Part shown: positions 43,841 to 53,224 of the stretch, piece after piece | Numbering within the stretch: the stretch's first letter is position 1 | How the letters are laid out: each line of letters opens with the position of its first letter | NCBI GenBank assembly: GCA_944393685.1 | Contig: CALYAW010000002.1 | Coordinates: 250,420-314,419, forward strand | Direction of reading: 5' to 3' | DNA: 64,000 nucleotides | From: an uncultured Alphaproteobacteria bacterium | Lineage (GTDB): Bacteria > Pseudomonadota > Alphaproteobacteria > RF32 > CAG-239 | Notes under the pieces: model-generated | Database searches by the model: none | The model's input: only the letters and a program-made list of their open reading frames with translations | Told to the model about the DNA's origin: nothing | Program-made: the position numbers and the translations under genes

Positions 43841-46300
43841 ATGACGAAAAGAATGTTGATTGACGCAACTCAACCGGAAGAAACACGGGTTGTTGTTGTT
43901 AACGGAAATAAATTAGAAGATGTGGAATGCGAGACTACTCATCGTCGACAAATTAAAGGAAATATTTATTTAGGAAAGGTTATGCGCGTCGAACCATCAC
44001 TACAGGCTTGCTTTGTTGATTACGGCGGAAATAAACACGGCTTTATGGCTTTCGGCGAAATTCATCCCGACTACTATAACTTGTCTGCTGAAGAACTTGA
44101 CGCTGTTGATAAAGAAGTTGATGAGATTATTGAAAATAAAAAGCAAGCCATTAAAGAACGTGAACTTGAACGCGAGCGTATCCGCAAGGAAAAAGCAGCC
44201 GCCCGCGAAGCAGCCTTGAAAGCAAAAGCCGAGACTGAAGCAAAAGCCGAGGCTGAAGCTAATGTTGCAACGGCTCAAAATTCAATCAATAATGAGAACA
44301 CTGACACAGCCTCTCTTACGATGACAGACGAGAAAGAAACCGTTACAACAGATGATGCGAAGAATGAAACCGACACCAATTCGTCTTTTGAAGAAGATGC
44401 TTCCCTCGCTACCGCAAATATTATAGAAGAAGAGAATCTTGATAAAAAGAAACGTCCCAAAAAGAGAGTTCTTAAGAAAAGAATTCGTAAACAGGCTGAA
44501 ATTGAAAAAGCTGAGGAAGAGCAATTAAAAGTAATGACCGAATCTGTCGGCATTAAAGAAGAACATATCTGTGCCGATGTTGAAGATACCGATGAAGAAA
44601 AAACAACAACTTTTGAAAATTCAGTTGTAGAAGATGAAGTCGATGAAGACGATGATGACGCGGAAACAGATTTTGAATTGCAACGTAAGCTCATCCGTGC
44701 TCGTAAATTATTTCATCGTAATAAAATTCAAGATGTCATAAAAGAAGGTCAAATTGTTTTGGTTCAGGTTGTCAAAGAAGAACGCGGCAACAAGGGGGCC
44801 GCCTTGACAACCTATTTGTCTCTGGCCGGAAGATACTGCGTTTTGATGCCGAATCGTATCAAAAGCGGTGGTGTTTCCCGCAAAATCACTAATGCCGCAG
44901 ATCGCACCCGTCTTAAGGAAATTGTCAAAGAATTACCTTTAACAAGCGATATGTCAATTATTGTTCGAACGGCTGGTGAAGAAAAAACAAAGGCAGATAT
45001 TGTCCGTGACTACAATTATCTTATTCGGACATGGAACCAAATTCGCATAGACTCTCTTAAGAGCAAGGCTCCTATTTTGATTCATGAGGAAGGAAATCTT
45101 ATTAAAAGAGCTTTACGTGATATTTATAGTAAAGATACCGCAGAAGTTTTGGTTGCCGGTGAAGATGCTTTCAAATCGGCAAAAGACTTCTTTAAGATTT
45201 TGTCTCCGCATAATCTCAAAAAAATAAAACTCTATCGTAATAACGATATGCCGTTATTCCAACGTTTTCAGGTTGAAGGACAACTTGATAAGCTGCATGA
45301 AGCAAACGCTCAGCTTGAATCTGGCGGATATTTGGTCATTAATCCGACTGAAGCTCTAATCTCCATTGATGTTAACTCCGGACGCGCTACAAAAGAAAAA
45401 GATTTGGAAGAAACCGCTCTTAAAACAAATTTGGAAGCATGTGATGAAATTGCTCGCCAACTTAGAATGCGCAATCTTGCGGGATTAGTCGTTATTGATT
45501 TTATTGATATGGATGAACCTGCTAATAACCATGCCGTTGAAAAACGCATGAAAGAAGCCCTTAAAAAAGATCGTTCTCGAATTCAAGTCGGTAAAATGAG
45601 TATGTTTGGATTGCTTGAACTTTCCAGACAACGGATGCATTCCTCCTTCTTTGAGAGTAATTATCAGGTTTGTCCTCATTGTCAGGGTAAGGGTATTGTT
45701 CGTACTATCGAGTCTAGTGCCGTTTATATTTTGCGTATGATTGAAGAAGAAGGAATCAAAAATCGTTCTTCTAAGATTAATGTCTATGTTCCCTCAGAAA
45801 CAGCTATTTACTTGCTTAACCAAAAGCGTCAAATGTTGGTTTCTCTTGAACAAAAATATAAAATGGGCATTGTTATCAGCGCTGATGACAGTATCAAATG
45901 TGTTACAGACTATAAGATAGAAAGAACTAAGGCAATCAAAGAAGACGCTATTCAAGATCAAAATATTGTTTTTGAATCTGGCGAAAAATCGCTCTCTGAA
46001 GAAACTAATGATAGTGCTGCCGATGACGAGAATTCTGCCGATGTTGTAAGTGATGATTATCGCAGAGGCGGAAAAGATCGCCGACGTGGTCGTAATCGTT
46101 TTGATCGACGCGGCCGCAATCGTTTTGAGAGAAAAGAGAATCCTTCCCCAGAGGCGTCTGAGCAAAAAGAAAAACAAGAAGCCGTTATCTTGTATAACAG
46201 CCATGAAGATATTAAGTCTGATGCTGAGCAATCTTCTAATAAACAAGAAGAACCAACAAAGGAAAAATCAACTTGGTGGAAAAAACTTATCAAAGGCTGA
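43841..46300 (+). CDS. rne: Ribonuclease E
   Basis: The endonuclease that starts most mRNA decay. ATG 43841 follows GGAG by ten bases. The S1 domain begins IKGNIYLGKVMRVEPSLQAC but is split by an acidic, Ala/Glu/Lys-rich insertion of about 190 residues (about 85-280) before it resumes at IVLVQVVKEERGNKGA; insertions here are known for alphaproteobacterial RNase E. The DNase-I-like catalytic site shows ISIDVNSGRA and VVIDFIDMD, and the zinc link CPHCQGKG joins the dimer. The C-terminal tail has an Arg-rich RNA-binding block (RRGGKDRRRGRNRFDRRG) and no long scaffold, so the degradosome part is short. About 819 residues. Confidence 0.95.
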   Translation: MTKRMLIDATQPEETRVVVVNGNKLEDVECETTHRRQIKGNIYLGKVMRVEPSLQACFVDYGGNKHGFMAFGEIHPDYYNLSAEELDAVDKEVDEIIENKKQAIKERELERERIRKEKAAAREAALKAKAETEAKAEAEANVATAQNSINNENTDTASLTMTDEKETVTTDDAKNETDTNSSFEEDASLATANIIEEENLDKKKRPKKRVLKKRIRKQAEIEKAEEEQLKVMTESVGIKEEHICADVEDTDEEKTTTFENSVVEDEVDEDDDDAETDFELQRKLIRARKLFHRNKIQDVIKEGQIVLVQVVKEERGNKGAALTTYLSLAGRYCVLMPNRIKSGGVSRKITNAADRTRLKEIVKELPLTSDMSIIVRTAGEEKTKADIVRDYNYLIRTWNQIRIDSLKSKAPILIHEEGNLIKRALRDIYSKDTAEVLVAGEDAFKSAKDFFKILSPHNLKKIKLYRNNDMPLFQRFQVEGQLDKLHEANAQLESGGYLVINPTEALISIDVNSGRATKEKDLEETALKTNLEACDEIARQLRMRNLAGLVVIDFIDMDEPANNHAVEKRMKEALKKDRSRIQVGKMSMFGLLELSRQRMHSSFFESNYQVCPHCQGKGIVRTIESSAVYILRMIEEEGIKNRSSKINVYVPSETAIYLLNQKRQMLVSLEQKYKMGIVISADDSIKCVTDYKIERTKAIKEDAIQDQNIVFESGEKSLSEETNDSAADDENSADVVSDDYRRGGKDRRRGRNRFDRRGRNRFERKENPSPEASEQKEKQEAVILYNSHEDIKSDAEQSSNKQEEPTKEKSTWWKKLIKG

Positions 46301-47640
46301 CTTTTCAAAAATTAAAATTTTTCATCGGCAGCTTTGGGCTGCCGATGGTTTTTGTATTACTGTTTAGCATTCCCTCTTTAGCTCAAGAAATAAGTCTCAT
46401 TTCCGATGAAGAAACAGAGCAATTTCTTGGTAAAATTATCAATCCTCTGTTTCATGCCGCCGGCATACCATATGACCGCAATGAAGTTCATATTGTTAAC
46501 GATCCCAGCCTTAACGCCTTTGTTGCAGATGGAAATCATTTGTTTATTCACACGGGAACAATTCTTAACGCATCGTCCTCAAATGAACTGTCCGGTGTTA
46601 TTGCCCATGAAACAGGACATATTCAAGGCGGACATATTCTACGACAAAAGCTCAAAAATCAAAATATGCAAGAAGTTGGCTTGGTTTCGGCTATTTTGGC
46701 GGGAACAGCAGCTGCAGTAAGTGGCCGAGGAGATGTTGCCATGGCGGCTATTCTCGGAAGTCAGAGCTCTATGCTGACAAATTATCTGCGCTATCGTACT
46801 GAGGAAGAACGTTCGGCGGATGAAGCCGCCCTTTCTTTGCTCAAAAAAACTAAACAAAGCCCTCAGGGTATGCTTGATTTCATGAAAAAAATAAATAAAC
46901 AAAACCAACTCAGCGGCAGAGAAGAATCGCCTTATTTCAGAACTCACCCGATAACCAGCGAACGCATTGCCTTTTTTGAACAGGCAATGGCAGAAGATGC
47001 AAACACCTATAAAAATAACAATCAAACTGAGTTTGAACGTGTGCAGGCAAAATTATATGCATATCTTTTTTCTTCCCAACAGACTTTAAAAAAATATCCG
47101 CTCAATTTAGATTCAACTCCGGCGTTGTACGCCCAAAGTATTGCTTTGTTTAAGGATTTAAAATTTGAAAAAGCACTAGGCAAACTTGATGTTTTAATCG
47201 ACCGAGAACCACAAAACCCCTATTTTTTTGAGCTCAAAGCGCAAATTTATTTTGAAACGGGAAAGATTAAACAAGCGCAAGACAACTATAAGAAAGCTCT
47301 GAGCTTAATGCCCGATTCCGCCTTATTGCAAATTAGTTATGCTCAGAGTTTGTTAGAAGATACATCGGCTGAAGAAAAAGCCACTGAAATCATTAATTTG
47401 TTGAATAAAGCTCTTATCAGCAGACCAAATACTTTTGCATGGATGCTTCTGGCCAGAGCTTATGAACTTAATGGTAATTCGGCTGCTGCTAATTATGCCT
47501 CTGCCGAATACTCTTACCGACTTGGGAGAGTTAAAACCGCCAAAGAGCAACTTAAAACAGCCAAAAACTTGAATCCATCTGCTCAGATATCGTTGAAAAT
47601 TGATGATTTGAATAACAGGCTGGGGCAACTTAGTGATTAA
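46273..47640 (+). CDS. M48-family metalloprotease with TPR domain (BepA-like)
   Basis: An exported zinc protease of about 455 residues. The zinc site is VIAHETGHIQGGH with the third ligand Glu in EERSADEAAL; a C-terminal set of TPR-like repeats (FFELKAQIYFETGKIKQAQD, then WMLLARAYELNGNS) follows. This is the layout of BepA/YfgC, which monitors assembly of LptD and beta-barrel proteins at the outer membrane. A signal peptide precedes SLAQE. The start is uncertain: TTG 46273 or GTG 46276 overlap the end of rne and give a basic N-terminus; ATG 46345 would remove the basic part. It is co-transcribed with rne. Confidence 0.88.
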   Translation: MVEKTYQRLTFQKLKFFIGSFGLPMVFVLLFSIPSLAQEISLISDEETEQFLGKIINPLFHAAGIPYDRNEVHIVNDPSLNAFVADGNHLFIHTGTILNASSSNELSGVIAHETGHIQGGHILRQKLKNQNMQEVGLVSAILAGTAAAVSGRGDVAMAAILGSQSSMLTNYLRYRTEEERSADEAALSLLKKTKQSPQGMLDFMKKINKQNQLSGREESPYFRTHPITSERIAFFEQAMAEDANTYKNNNQTEFERVQAKLYAYLFSSQQTLKKYPLNLDSTPALYAQSIALFKDLKFEKALGKLDVLIDREPQNPYFFELKAQIYFETGKIKQAQDNYKKALSLMPDSALLQISYAQSLLEDTSAEEKATEIINLLNKALISRPNTFAWMLLARAYELNGNSAAANYASAEYSYRLGRVKTAKEQLKTAKNLNPSAQISLKIDDLNNRLGQLSD

Positions 47641-47669
47641 GAAGTCCTTAGATTTTGTCTAATTTTGTA

Positions 47670-47698
47670 TTGATACTCCAGAACCTTTATGCTATAAT
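47670..47698 (+). promoter_or_regulatory. Consensus sigma70 promoter for the 47729 orphan
   Basis: TTGATA (47670-47675) and TATAAT (47693-47698) with 17 bases between, 31 bases before the start codon; a GAAAGGG ribosome site follows. Confidence 0.75.
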
Positions 47699-47728
47699 CT
47701 TTTTCAACAGATGAAAGGGTAAGATATA

Positions 47729-48799
47729 ATGACCGAAGATGTCTCTGAAGAAAAAGAAGTTTCTCATTATCCTCGTATAAAGATTCAAGAAATTAACCAA
47801 GAAGCCGCACCGTATTTTGAAGCGGCCAATGCAGACGGCATAAGTGCGAATGATAGTAAGAAATTACGCAGAAAAGGCCTAAACCTACTACAAGCCCGTG
47901 CTGAAGCTTATGTTATTGAAAATAATCTTGAACCTGAGCGTCTGACAGAACTTAAGACATCAGAACTTGTCTTTTTATTTTCTAACTTGGCAAAAAGCAA
48001 AAATCCTGAAATCATAAAAAAAGAATTGTTTAGACGCTTGTGGGATGAGTGCGACGAGCGCCTTGCCTTGGCTGAAGAAAATGAGTGGAATATTACAGAA
48101 AAAGAGCGCGCAGCTTTAATGAAATACTGTCGAATGGCTCCTAAACTTATTCCATTCTCCGGTCTCAGCAAAGAATGTTGGGAAAGTTTTATTCCGCACT
48201 ATAAAAAATCTCTGACCGAGCTTGAGGCTCATAAACCACAAAAGGAATCAAAGCGCTCAAAAGAAAAAGAAGAAAACAAACCTCAAGATAATAAAGTTGA
48301 AGTTAATGAGGTCTTGCCACAAACTGAAAATGAAACCTCGGTTCGGCCCAAACAGTACAGTAACGATTTTATCCGCAATTTCAAAAAATCCGCGCCTGCA
48401 TACGGCATTCGTTTTAAGCGAACTGATAAAAAAGAAGATAATTTTATCGAATATGATTTATATCCGTGGAAAAAGCAAGAAAACGAGCAACCAACCGGAA
48501 AACTCACCATTCATGATGATAAAAAAATTACATTAGCCAGTCAAGAATATGAGCATTTTGTGGCAATAGCTAAAGCGCTCAAAAATTCCGGAAGTGAAGA
48601 AATTTTGTTACAACAATTAAGCAAGAATCCTGATGAAGCAAAGACTTTTGCCGCTAATATGGTAGTCGCCGGATATATTGTTGATATTAAGGTTTCTCAG
48701 CCTTTTAAGCTGGAAGAATTGCAGAAGTATAATCCCCGTATCGGACAAATTCTTCAGCACCAAAAACAACCTGTTGTTAAAAAGACTCACACACGTTGA
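47729..48799 (+). CDS. Orphan 356-aa cytosolic protein
   Basis: I do not recognise this protein. It is hydrophilic, without signal peptide, and splits into an N-terminal helical part (1-165), a Lys/Glu/Gln-rich linker (about 170-205), and a C-terminal mixed domain (about 210-350) containing FIRNFKKSAPAYGIRFKR and HFVAIAKALKNSGSEEILLQ. The C-terminal part recalls helical 'ALK..G..EI.L...P' segments of polyvalent accessory proteins, a weak resemblance. A consensus promoter and a strong terminator make it an independent, probably well-expressed unit. Composition is like the host genes. Confidence 0.6.
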   Translation: MTEDVSEEKEVSHYPRIKIQEINQEAAPYFEAANADGISANDSKKLRRKGLNLLQARAEAYVIENNLEPERLTELKTSELVFLFSNLAKSKNPEIIKKELFRRLWDECDERLALAEENEWNITEKERAALMKYCRMAPKLIPFSGLSKECWESFIPHYKKSLTELEAHKPQKESKRSKEKEENKPQDNKVEVNEVLPQTENETSVRPKQYSNDFIRNFKKSAPAYGIRFKRTDKKEDNFIEYDLYPWKKQENEQPTGKLTIHDDKKITLASQEYEHFVAIAKALKNSGSEEILLQQLSKNPDEAKTFAANMVVAGYIVDIKVSQPFKLEELQKYNPRIGQILQHQKQPVVKKTHTR

Positions 48800-48812
48800 A
48801 TGATGTCTTAAC

Positions 48813-48839
48813 AAAAAGCCTGCTTTATGCAGGCTTTTT
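48813..48839 (+). terminator. Intrinsic terminator of the 47729 orphan
   Basis: AAAAAGCCTGC (48813-48823) pairs with GCAGGCTTTTT (48829-48839) around the loop TTTAT; it could also serve the minus-strand gene ending at 48856. Confidence 0.85.
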
Positions 48840-48855
48840 ATTTATTAAGTCAAAT

Positions 48856-50058
48856 TTATTTTGCAATCTTCATACTCTTAACACAATAGTAATATATGTT
48901 TGACAGCAATGTTGAAGAACTTTGCAGAGAACACGAACTTGTTGAACAAGTATAATATCCGTATGTTCCGTTATAATATTTGCGTCCCGTATAGGTTTTG
49001 TATATTCCGGTTGAAGACGTTGGAATCTTTGAACTGTTTTTATTTACCAATGATATATACGAGCCTAGGCTACTATATGGGAGATAACCTCCTGAAGCCT
49101 TGCATACTTTATCTGCCGCATCTGCAGATGAGGCTGTTGCTCCTCCTCCCGTGATTAAGGTAAGTGATGACTCTGTTGAAGTTGATGAGAAACTATAAAC
49201 TAAACCAACAACCGTTTTTCCAGAAGCCGATGAAGTACAGGTTCCGTCACTATTATAAAAATCTCCCTGCTCGCAAGATAATTCTGCTCCACTGCTTTCC
49301 TTAATTCTTCCGGCATAAATGAAGACATTTGCCGAGTAGTTTTGCGGAGTAACGGTTGATGAACGACCATAAATGGAGTTGGATTTAGAGGCATCAAATC
49401 CTAATCTCCAGCCAGATCCCGATAGTTCTGATTTTGCATCATAAGCATAACTAGTGGTGTATTTATAAAATGCTCCTCCTAAACCAGGATTTTGAGTTTG
49501 GTCATCCATTGCTGGACCATAGGCTGTAATATTGGGTAAGCCAGCTTGTTGTGCAGTTTTGAATGAAGAGGCATATGAATATGCCGCAGCCTTAAGGAAA
49601 TATCCGGAATAATTAGGGAGATTGCTACCGAAAGAGCCACTGATTGCACTATAAAGTTCCGGATACTTATTTTTATCATAGACTCTTCCGTTACACAAAA
49701 GCCAACCATTATGATCTGATGTTCGCAAGGAATATTTCAAGTCTCCAGGAGAAGCTTCGAAATCGCATTTACCCTTAGTGGCATCAGTCGGACATTTGAC
49801 ATAACTTCCTGGACATTCGGAGACGATGTCGGTAAAGCCAAGAGAATCACAAGAGGATCCATCTTCGCAAAAAACTTTTGTCTTATCGAACGGACAATAG
49901 AGCATTGTTTTGCCGGAACATTGTGAGGCAGATTTTGTGTATCCGAGCTCGCTGCACGAAGGAGCGGTTGTGCATGTTTGTGCAGAGGCCTCTGCCGCAG
50001 TGACCAACAAAACGGCGGCAGAGGATAGAAAGAGATAAGAAAGAGATTGATAAGACAT
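48856..50058 (-). CDS. Secreted Cys-rich protein with phage tail-collar-like domain
   Basis: A 400-residue exported protein in three parts. After a signal peptide (to about residue 26) come two copies of the module C-x-x-LG(Y/F)-x6-C-x6-CP-x-D-x-x-K-x-x-C (about 33-95: SELGYTKSASQC with CPFDKTKVFC, then DSLGFTDIVSEC with CPTDATKGKC). The middle (about 100-245) resembles a phage tail-collar domain: PGDLKYSLRTSDHNGWLLCN, KNKYPELYSAI, NLPNYSGYFLKAA and PQNYSANVFIYAG. The last part (about 275-400) is Ser/Tyr/Gly-rich with paired Cys near the end, like a small carbohydrate-binding fold. I infer a surface adhesin or fibre. The modules match those at 55279-57459. Confidence 0.7.
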   Translation of the reverse strand: MSYQSLSYLFLSSAAVLLVTAAEASAQTCTTAPSCSELGYTKSASQCSGKTMLYCPFDKTKVFCEDGSSCDSLGFTDIVSECPGSYVKCPTDATKGKCDFEASPGDLKYSLRTSDHNGWLLCNGRVYDKNKYPELYSAISGSFGSNLPNYSGYFLKAAAYSYASSFKTAQQAGLPNITAYGPAMDDQTQNPGLGGAFYKYTTSYAYDAKSELSGSGWRLGFDASKSNSIYGRSSTVTPQNYSANVFIYAGRIKESSGAELSCEQGDFYNSDGTCTSSASGKTVVGLVYSFSSTSTESSLTLITGGGATASSADAADKVCKASGGYLPYSSLGSYISLVNKNSSKIPTSSTGIYKTYTGRKYYNGTYGYYTCSTSSCSLQSSSTLLSNIYYYCVKSMKIAK

Positions 50059-50155
50059 TGTGAGACATCCTCAAAAGAGCTAAATTGATATTTATTTTAT
50101 TATCGGATATTTTCCACAATATGTCAACTATAAATCAAGCATCGCTTTGACAAAA

Positions 50156-50184
50156 TAATCCCCTGTTTTGAAAACAGGGGATTA
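50156..50184 (-). terminator. Terminator of mrp
   Basis: A near-perfect 14-base palindrome, TAATCCCCTGTTTT (50156-50169) against AAAACAGGGGATTA (50171-50184); on the minus strand it is followed by TTTTG. Confidence 0.75.
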
Positions 50185-50202
50185 TAAATACTTTGAAAGT
50201 TT

Positions 50203-51198
50203 TTAGCTTAATTTTTCTGCCACTTTCGCTGCTATGTCCATGTACGCTTCGGTATATGGGCTGTCAGGCTCGGATAAGACAATCGGCGTTCCGGCATCGG
50301 CATTGGTTCTGATATCCATGTGTAAAGGGATTTCGCCTAAAAATGTTACCCCAAGCTCTTTTGCCGTCGTACGCGCTCCCTCATGCCCAAAAATATCTGC
50401 CCGTGTACCGCAATGCGGACAAATATAATAACTCATATTTTCAATGATTCCTAAAATAGGAACATCAACACGTTTGAACATGTTTACACCTTTTATGGCA
50501 TCTATGAGAGCAATGTCCTGTGGTGTCGAGACAATGACCGCTCCGCTCATTTTTAAGCGTTGAGACATGCTTATTTGTATATCGCCTGTCCCCGGCGGCA
50601 TATCAACGACCATGATATCTATCTCCCCCCAATTGGTATCCGTTAAAAGCTGCTCTATTGCCCCGCAAGCCTTTGAACCTCTCCAAATTAAGGGTTGTGA
50701 GCGATCAACCAATGTTCCGATGGACATTGATTTTATACCCTTAAACTCAAACGGTTCAAATGTTTTGCCATCATATGAAATAGGAGCCACTCCTTCAAAA
50801 CCAAGCATTGTCGGAATTGACGGACCATAAATATCAGCATCGAATAATGCAACCTTTTGTCCTTGTTTGGCCAAGGCAAAAGCTAAATTAACCGCTGTTG
50901 TTGATTTGCCGACACCTCCTTTGCCTGAGGCTACGGCAATTATTTTTTTAACACCGCGAACTTGCCATTGTTCAATTTCGGGATGTAAACTTGGTGAGGC
51001 TTTGGAAACGGTATATATTACCGTAACCTTGTTCACATTTGGTAATTTGCCAACTTCTGCTTCAATAGCTTTTGTTTTTGTTATATCTTCTTGTGTGTTT
51101 TGCAGAGTGATAATCACTCTACCGTTAAAAATTCCAATATTTTCAATTTCTGATGAATGAAAATATTTGCACACAATCTCTTTTACTTGAGTTTCCAT
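50203..51198 (-). CDS. mrp: Mrp/ApbC-type iron-sulfur carrier P-loop ATPase
   Basis: The protein delivers Fe-S clusters to apo-proteins. An N-terminal FeS_assembly_P (MIP18-like) domain of about 80 residues is followed by the deviant Walker A GKGGVGKSTTAVN, the switch DADIYGPSIPTMLG, and VVDMPPGTGDIQ. The cluster-binding CxxC is in YYICPHCGTRAD. Start ATG 51198 is preferred to GTG 51207. About 331 residues, normal for the family. It stands alone, divergent from hflK. Confidence 0.93.
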   Translation of the reverse strand: METQVKEIVCKYFHSSEIENIGIFNGRVIITLQNTQEDITKTKAIEAEVGKLPNVNKVTVIYTVSKASPSLHPEIEQWQVRGVKKIIAVASGKGGVGKSTTAVNLAFALAKQGQKVALFDADIYGPSIPTMLGFEGVAPISYDGKTFEPFEFKGIKSMSIGTLVDRSQPLIWRGSKACGAIEQLLTDTNWGEIDIMVVDMPPGTGDIQISMSQRLKMSGAVIVSTPQDIALIDAIKGVNMFKRVDVPILGIIENMSYYICPHCGTRADIFGHEGARTTAKELGVTFLGEIPLHMDIRTNADAGTPIVLSEPDSPYTEAYMDIAAKVAEKLS

Positions 51199-51235
51199 GA
51201 GCTTCACGCCCCCTGTTGATAGATATTTTCGAATA

Positions 51236-51264
51236 TTGTTTTTGCTATATTTATATTATATATT
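51236..51264 (+). promoter_or_regulatory. Sigma70-like promoter of the hflK-hflC-degP-holC operon
   Basis: TTGTTT (51236-51241) and TATATT (51259-51264) are 17 bases apart; the leader to hflK is about 30 bases. Confidence 0.5.
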
Positions 51265-51298
51265 TAGGCAACGCAACAAAAAATTATAGAGGTAAAAA

Positions 51299-52339
51299 AT
51301 GGCAAAGATTCCTAATCCTTGGGAAGAAAATAATGATGATTTGTGGCAAGAAACCCCTTCCACGACCGCTCATGATACTAAAGTTAAACCTTTTCCGAAA
51401 AAAGATAATAACGGTTTTGAATTTAAATGGCAGTGGGGATTGTGGGCATTACTTGTATTATGGCTGGCTTCCGGACTTTATCAAATTCAGCCCAACGAAG
51501 AAGGCGTCGTTTTGCGTTTTGGCGCATATAACCGAACAACAATGCCTGGACTTCATTATCATTTGCCAATGCCTTTTGAAAATGTCAAAAAAGTCAGTAT
51601 TACTCAAGAAAGAAGTATTAATCTCGGCGTAAATGAATTTGGAAATCCCAGAAACGCATTTAATGAAAGTCATATGCTGACAGGAGATGAAAATATTGTT
51701 GATATAAATCTCACCATCGTATGGCGTATTGAAAATGCCAAGGATTATTTGTTTAATCTGCAAAATCCAGACCAAACGGTTAAGGTCGCGGCTCAATCCG
51801 TTTTGCGTGAAGTGGTGGGGCAGTCTCAAATGATGCCCATTATATCGGGAGACCGAGGAAAAGTTGAAGACGATACCAAAGAAGAGTTGCAAAAAGTCTT
51901 GGATGAGTTTGGCTCCGGAATAAAAATCGTCCGTGTCAAACTGCAAAAAGCTGACCCTCCGAAACAAGTGGTTGATGCTTTTAACGAAGTACAGAGAGCT
52001 AAAGCAGACATGGAACGTTTCAAAAACGAAGCTGAAGCATATCGAAATGAAATATTGCCCAAGTCTCGCGGTGAAGCCGCCCAGCGTATTCAAAATGCAG
52101 AGGCTTACAGACAAGCTGTTGTTAACAAAGCACAAGGTGAAGCCGAGCGATTTTTGTCTGTATATAATGCTTATAAACAAGGAAAAGATGTTACAATTAA
52201 GCGTCTATATTTGGAAACCATGGAAGAAGTCATGGAAAAAGCTGACAAAATTATCTTAAGCCCTTCGGCCAAAGGCGGAAATGCCATTCCCTATCTTCCG
52301 CTAGATCGTCTCAACAATCGCCAAAATAAAGGAGAATAA
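51299..52339 (+). CDS. hflK: HflK, SPFH membrane protein controlling FtsH
   Basis: HflK and HflC form a large cage around the FtsH protease. The 346-residue protein has a cytoplasmic N-terminus, one membrane segment (about 47-64), and the SPFH/band-7 domain starting at IQPNEEGVVLRFGAYNRT, with the HflK-typical LTGDENIVDINLTIVWRI, followed by a long coiled coil (about 225-300). The C-terminal Pro/Gly tail is short. Start ATG follows AGAGGT by about seven bases. It precedes hflC by four bases. Confidence 0.95.
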   Translation: MAKIPNPWEENNDDLWQETPSTTAHDTKVKPFPKKDNNGFEFKWQWGLWALLVLWLASGLYQIQPNEEGVVLRFGAYNRTTMPGLHYHLPMPFENVKKVSITQERSINLGVNEFGNPRNAFNESHMLTGDENIVDINLTIVWRIENAKDYLFNLQNPDQTVKVAAQSVLREVVGQSQMMPIISGDRGKVEDDTKEELQKVLDEFGSGIKIVRVKLQKADPPKQVVDAFNEVQRAKADMERFKNEAEAYRNEILPKSRGEAAQRIQNAEAYRQAVVNKAQGEAERFLSVYNAYKQGKDVTIKRLYLETMEEVMEKADKIILSPSAKGGNAIPYLPLDRLNNRQNKGE

Positions 52340-52343
52340 AATA

Positions 52344-53219
52344 ATGAGCGACAAAACAAAAATTATATTCGGCGCCGTTGTTATAGGCCTTTTGTTGGTT
52401 GTATTGAATTCGGTTTATGTGGTTAGCCAAGTGGAGCAAGCCATTGTCTTGCAATTCGGAAGTCCGGTTCGCGTGGTCAAAGAAGCCGGGTTGAAATTTA
52501 AAATTCCGTTTATTCAAAATGTGGTTTTTTATGACAACCGATTGCTTAATTTGGATCCACCGGCACAAGAAGTTGTTCTTAACGATAAAAAACGCCTTGA
52601 TGTTGACAGTTTTACTCGTTACCGCATTATTGACCCTTTGCGTTTTTATAAAACGGTACGAACAGAAGCGCAAGCTCGCTCCAAACTTGAAGAAATTGTC
52701 AATTCTTCTTTGCGCAAAATATTAGGTCGAGTTACCTTACCTGAATTATTATCTCAAAAACGTACTCAAATTATGGCAGACATCAGTCAAGCCGTTAAAA
52801 TTGATGCCGAACAAATCGGAGTTAATGTTGCTGATGTTAGAATCCGACGCGCAGACCTTCCTATTGAAGTTTTGCAGGCAATTAATGCTCGGATGAAAGC
52901 TGAACGTGAACGTGATGCTAAAGAGTTTCGCGCAACCGGCCAGCAAGAAGCTCAAAAAATCAGAGCCACTGCCGAAAAAGAAAAAACCGTGATTATTGCC
53001 GAAGCTGAAAAAAAAGCTCAGATTATCCGCGGACAAGGAGATAAAGAAGCCATTAAAATATGGAACGACGCCGCTGGGGTTGACCCTGAGTTTTTTGCTT
53101 ATTATCGTTCTCTGGAGGCTTATAAAAAGGCTCTTAATGATGAGGCTACCTCAATGGTTTTGGCTCCTGAGGGTGAATTTTTTGAATACTTCGGAAAGAC
53201 AATTCCCGGCGGAAAATAG
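52344..53219 (+). CDS. hflC: HflC, SPFH membrane protein partner of HflK
   Basis: The second subunit of the HflKC complex. One membrane anchor (about 8-26) leads into the SPFH domain with VEQAIVLQFGSPVRVVKEAG and DKKRLDVDSFTRYRIIDPL, then a coiled coil rich in Glu/Lys/Ala (RDAKEFRATGQQEAQKIRAT). The end GEFFEYFGKTIPG is typical of the family. At 291 residues it is standard. The gene follows hflK with a GGAG ribosome site in the gap and precedes degP by five bases, the usual alphaproteobacterial arrangement. Confidence 0.95.
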   Translation: MSDKTKIIFGAVVIGLLLVVLNSVYVVSQVEQAIVLQFGSPVRVVKEAGLKFKIPFIQNVVFYDNRLLNLDPPAQEVVLNDKKRLDVDSFTRYRIIDPLRFYKTVRTEAQARSKLEEIVNSSLRKILGRVTLPELLSQKRTQIMADISQAVKIDAEQIGVNVADVRIRRADLPIEVLQAINARMKAERERDAKEFRATGQQEAQKIRATAEKEKTVIIAEAEKKAQIIRGQGDKEAIKIWNDAAGVDPEFFAYYRSLEAYKKALNDEATSMVLAPEGEFFEYFGKTIPGGK

Positions 53220-53224
53220 CACCT

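Noticed and set aside
51458..52180. Long open frame antisense to hflK
   Set aside because: hflK is unmistakable on the plus strand; the antisense product is Phe/Ser-rich as expected for a shadow frame.
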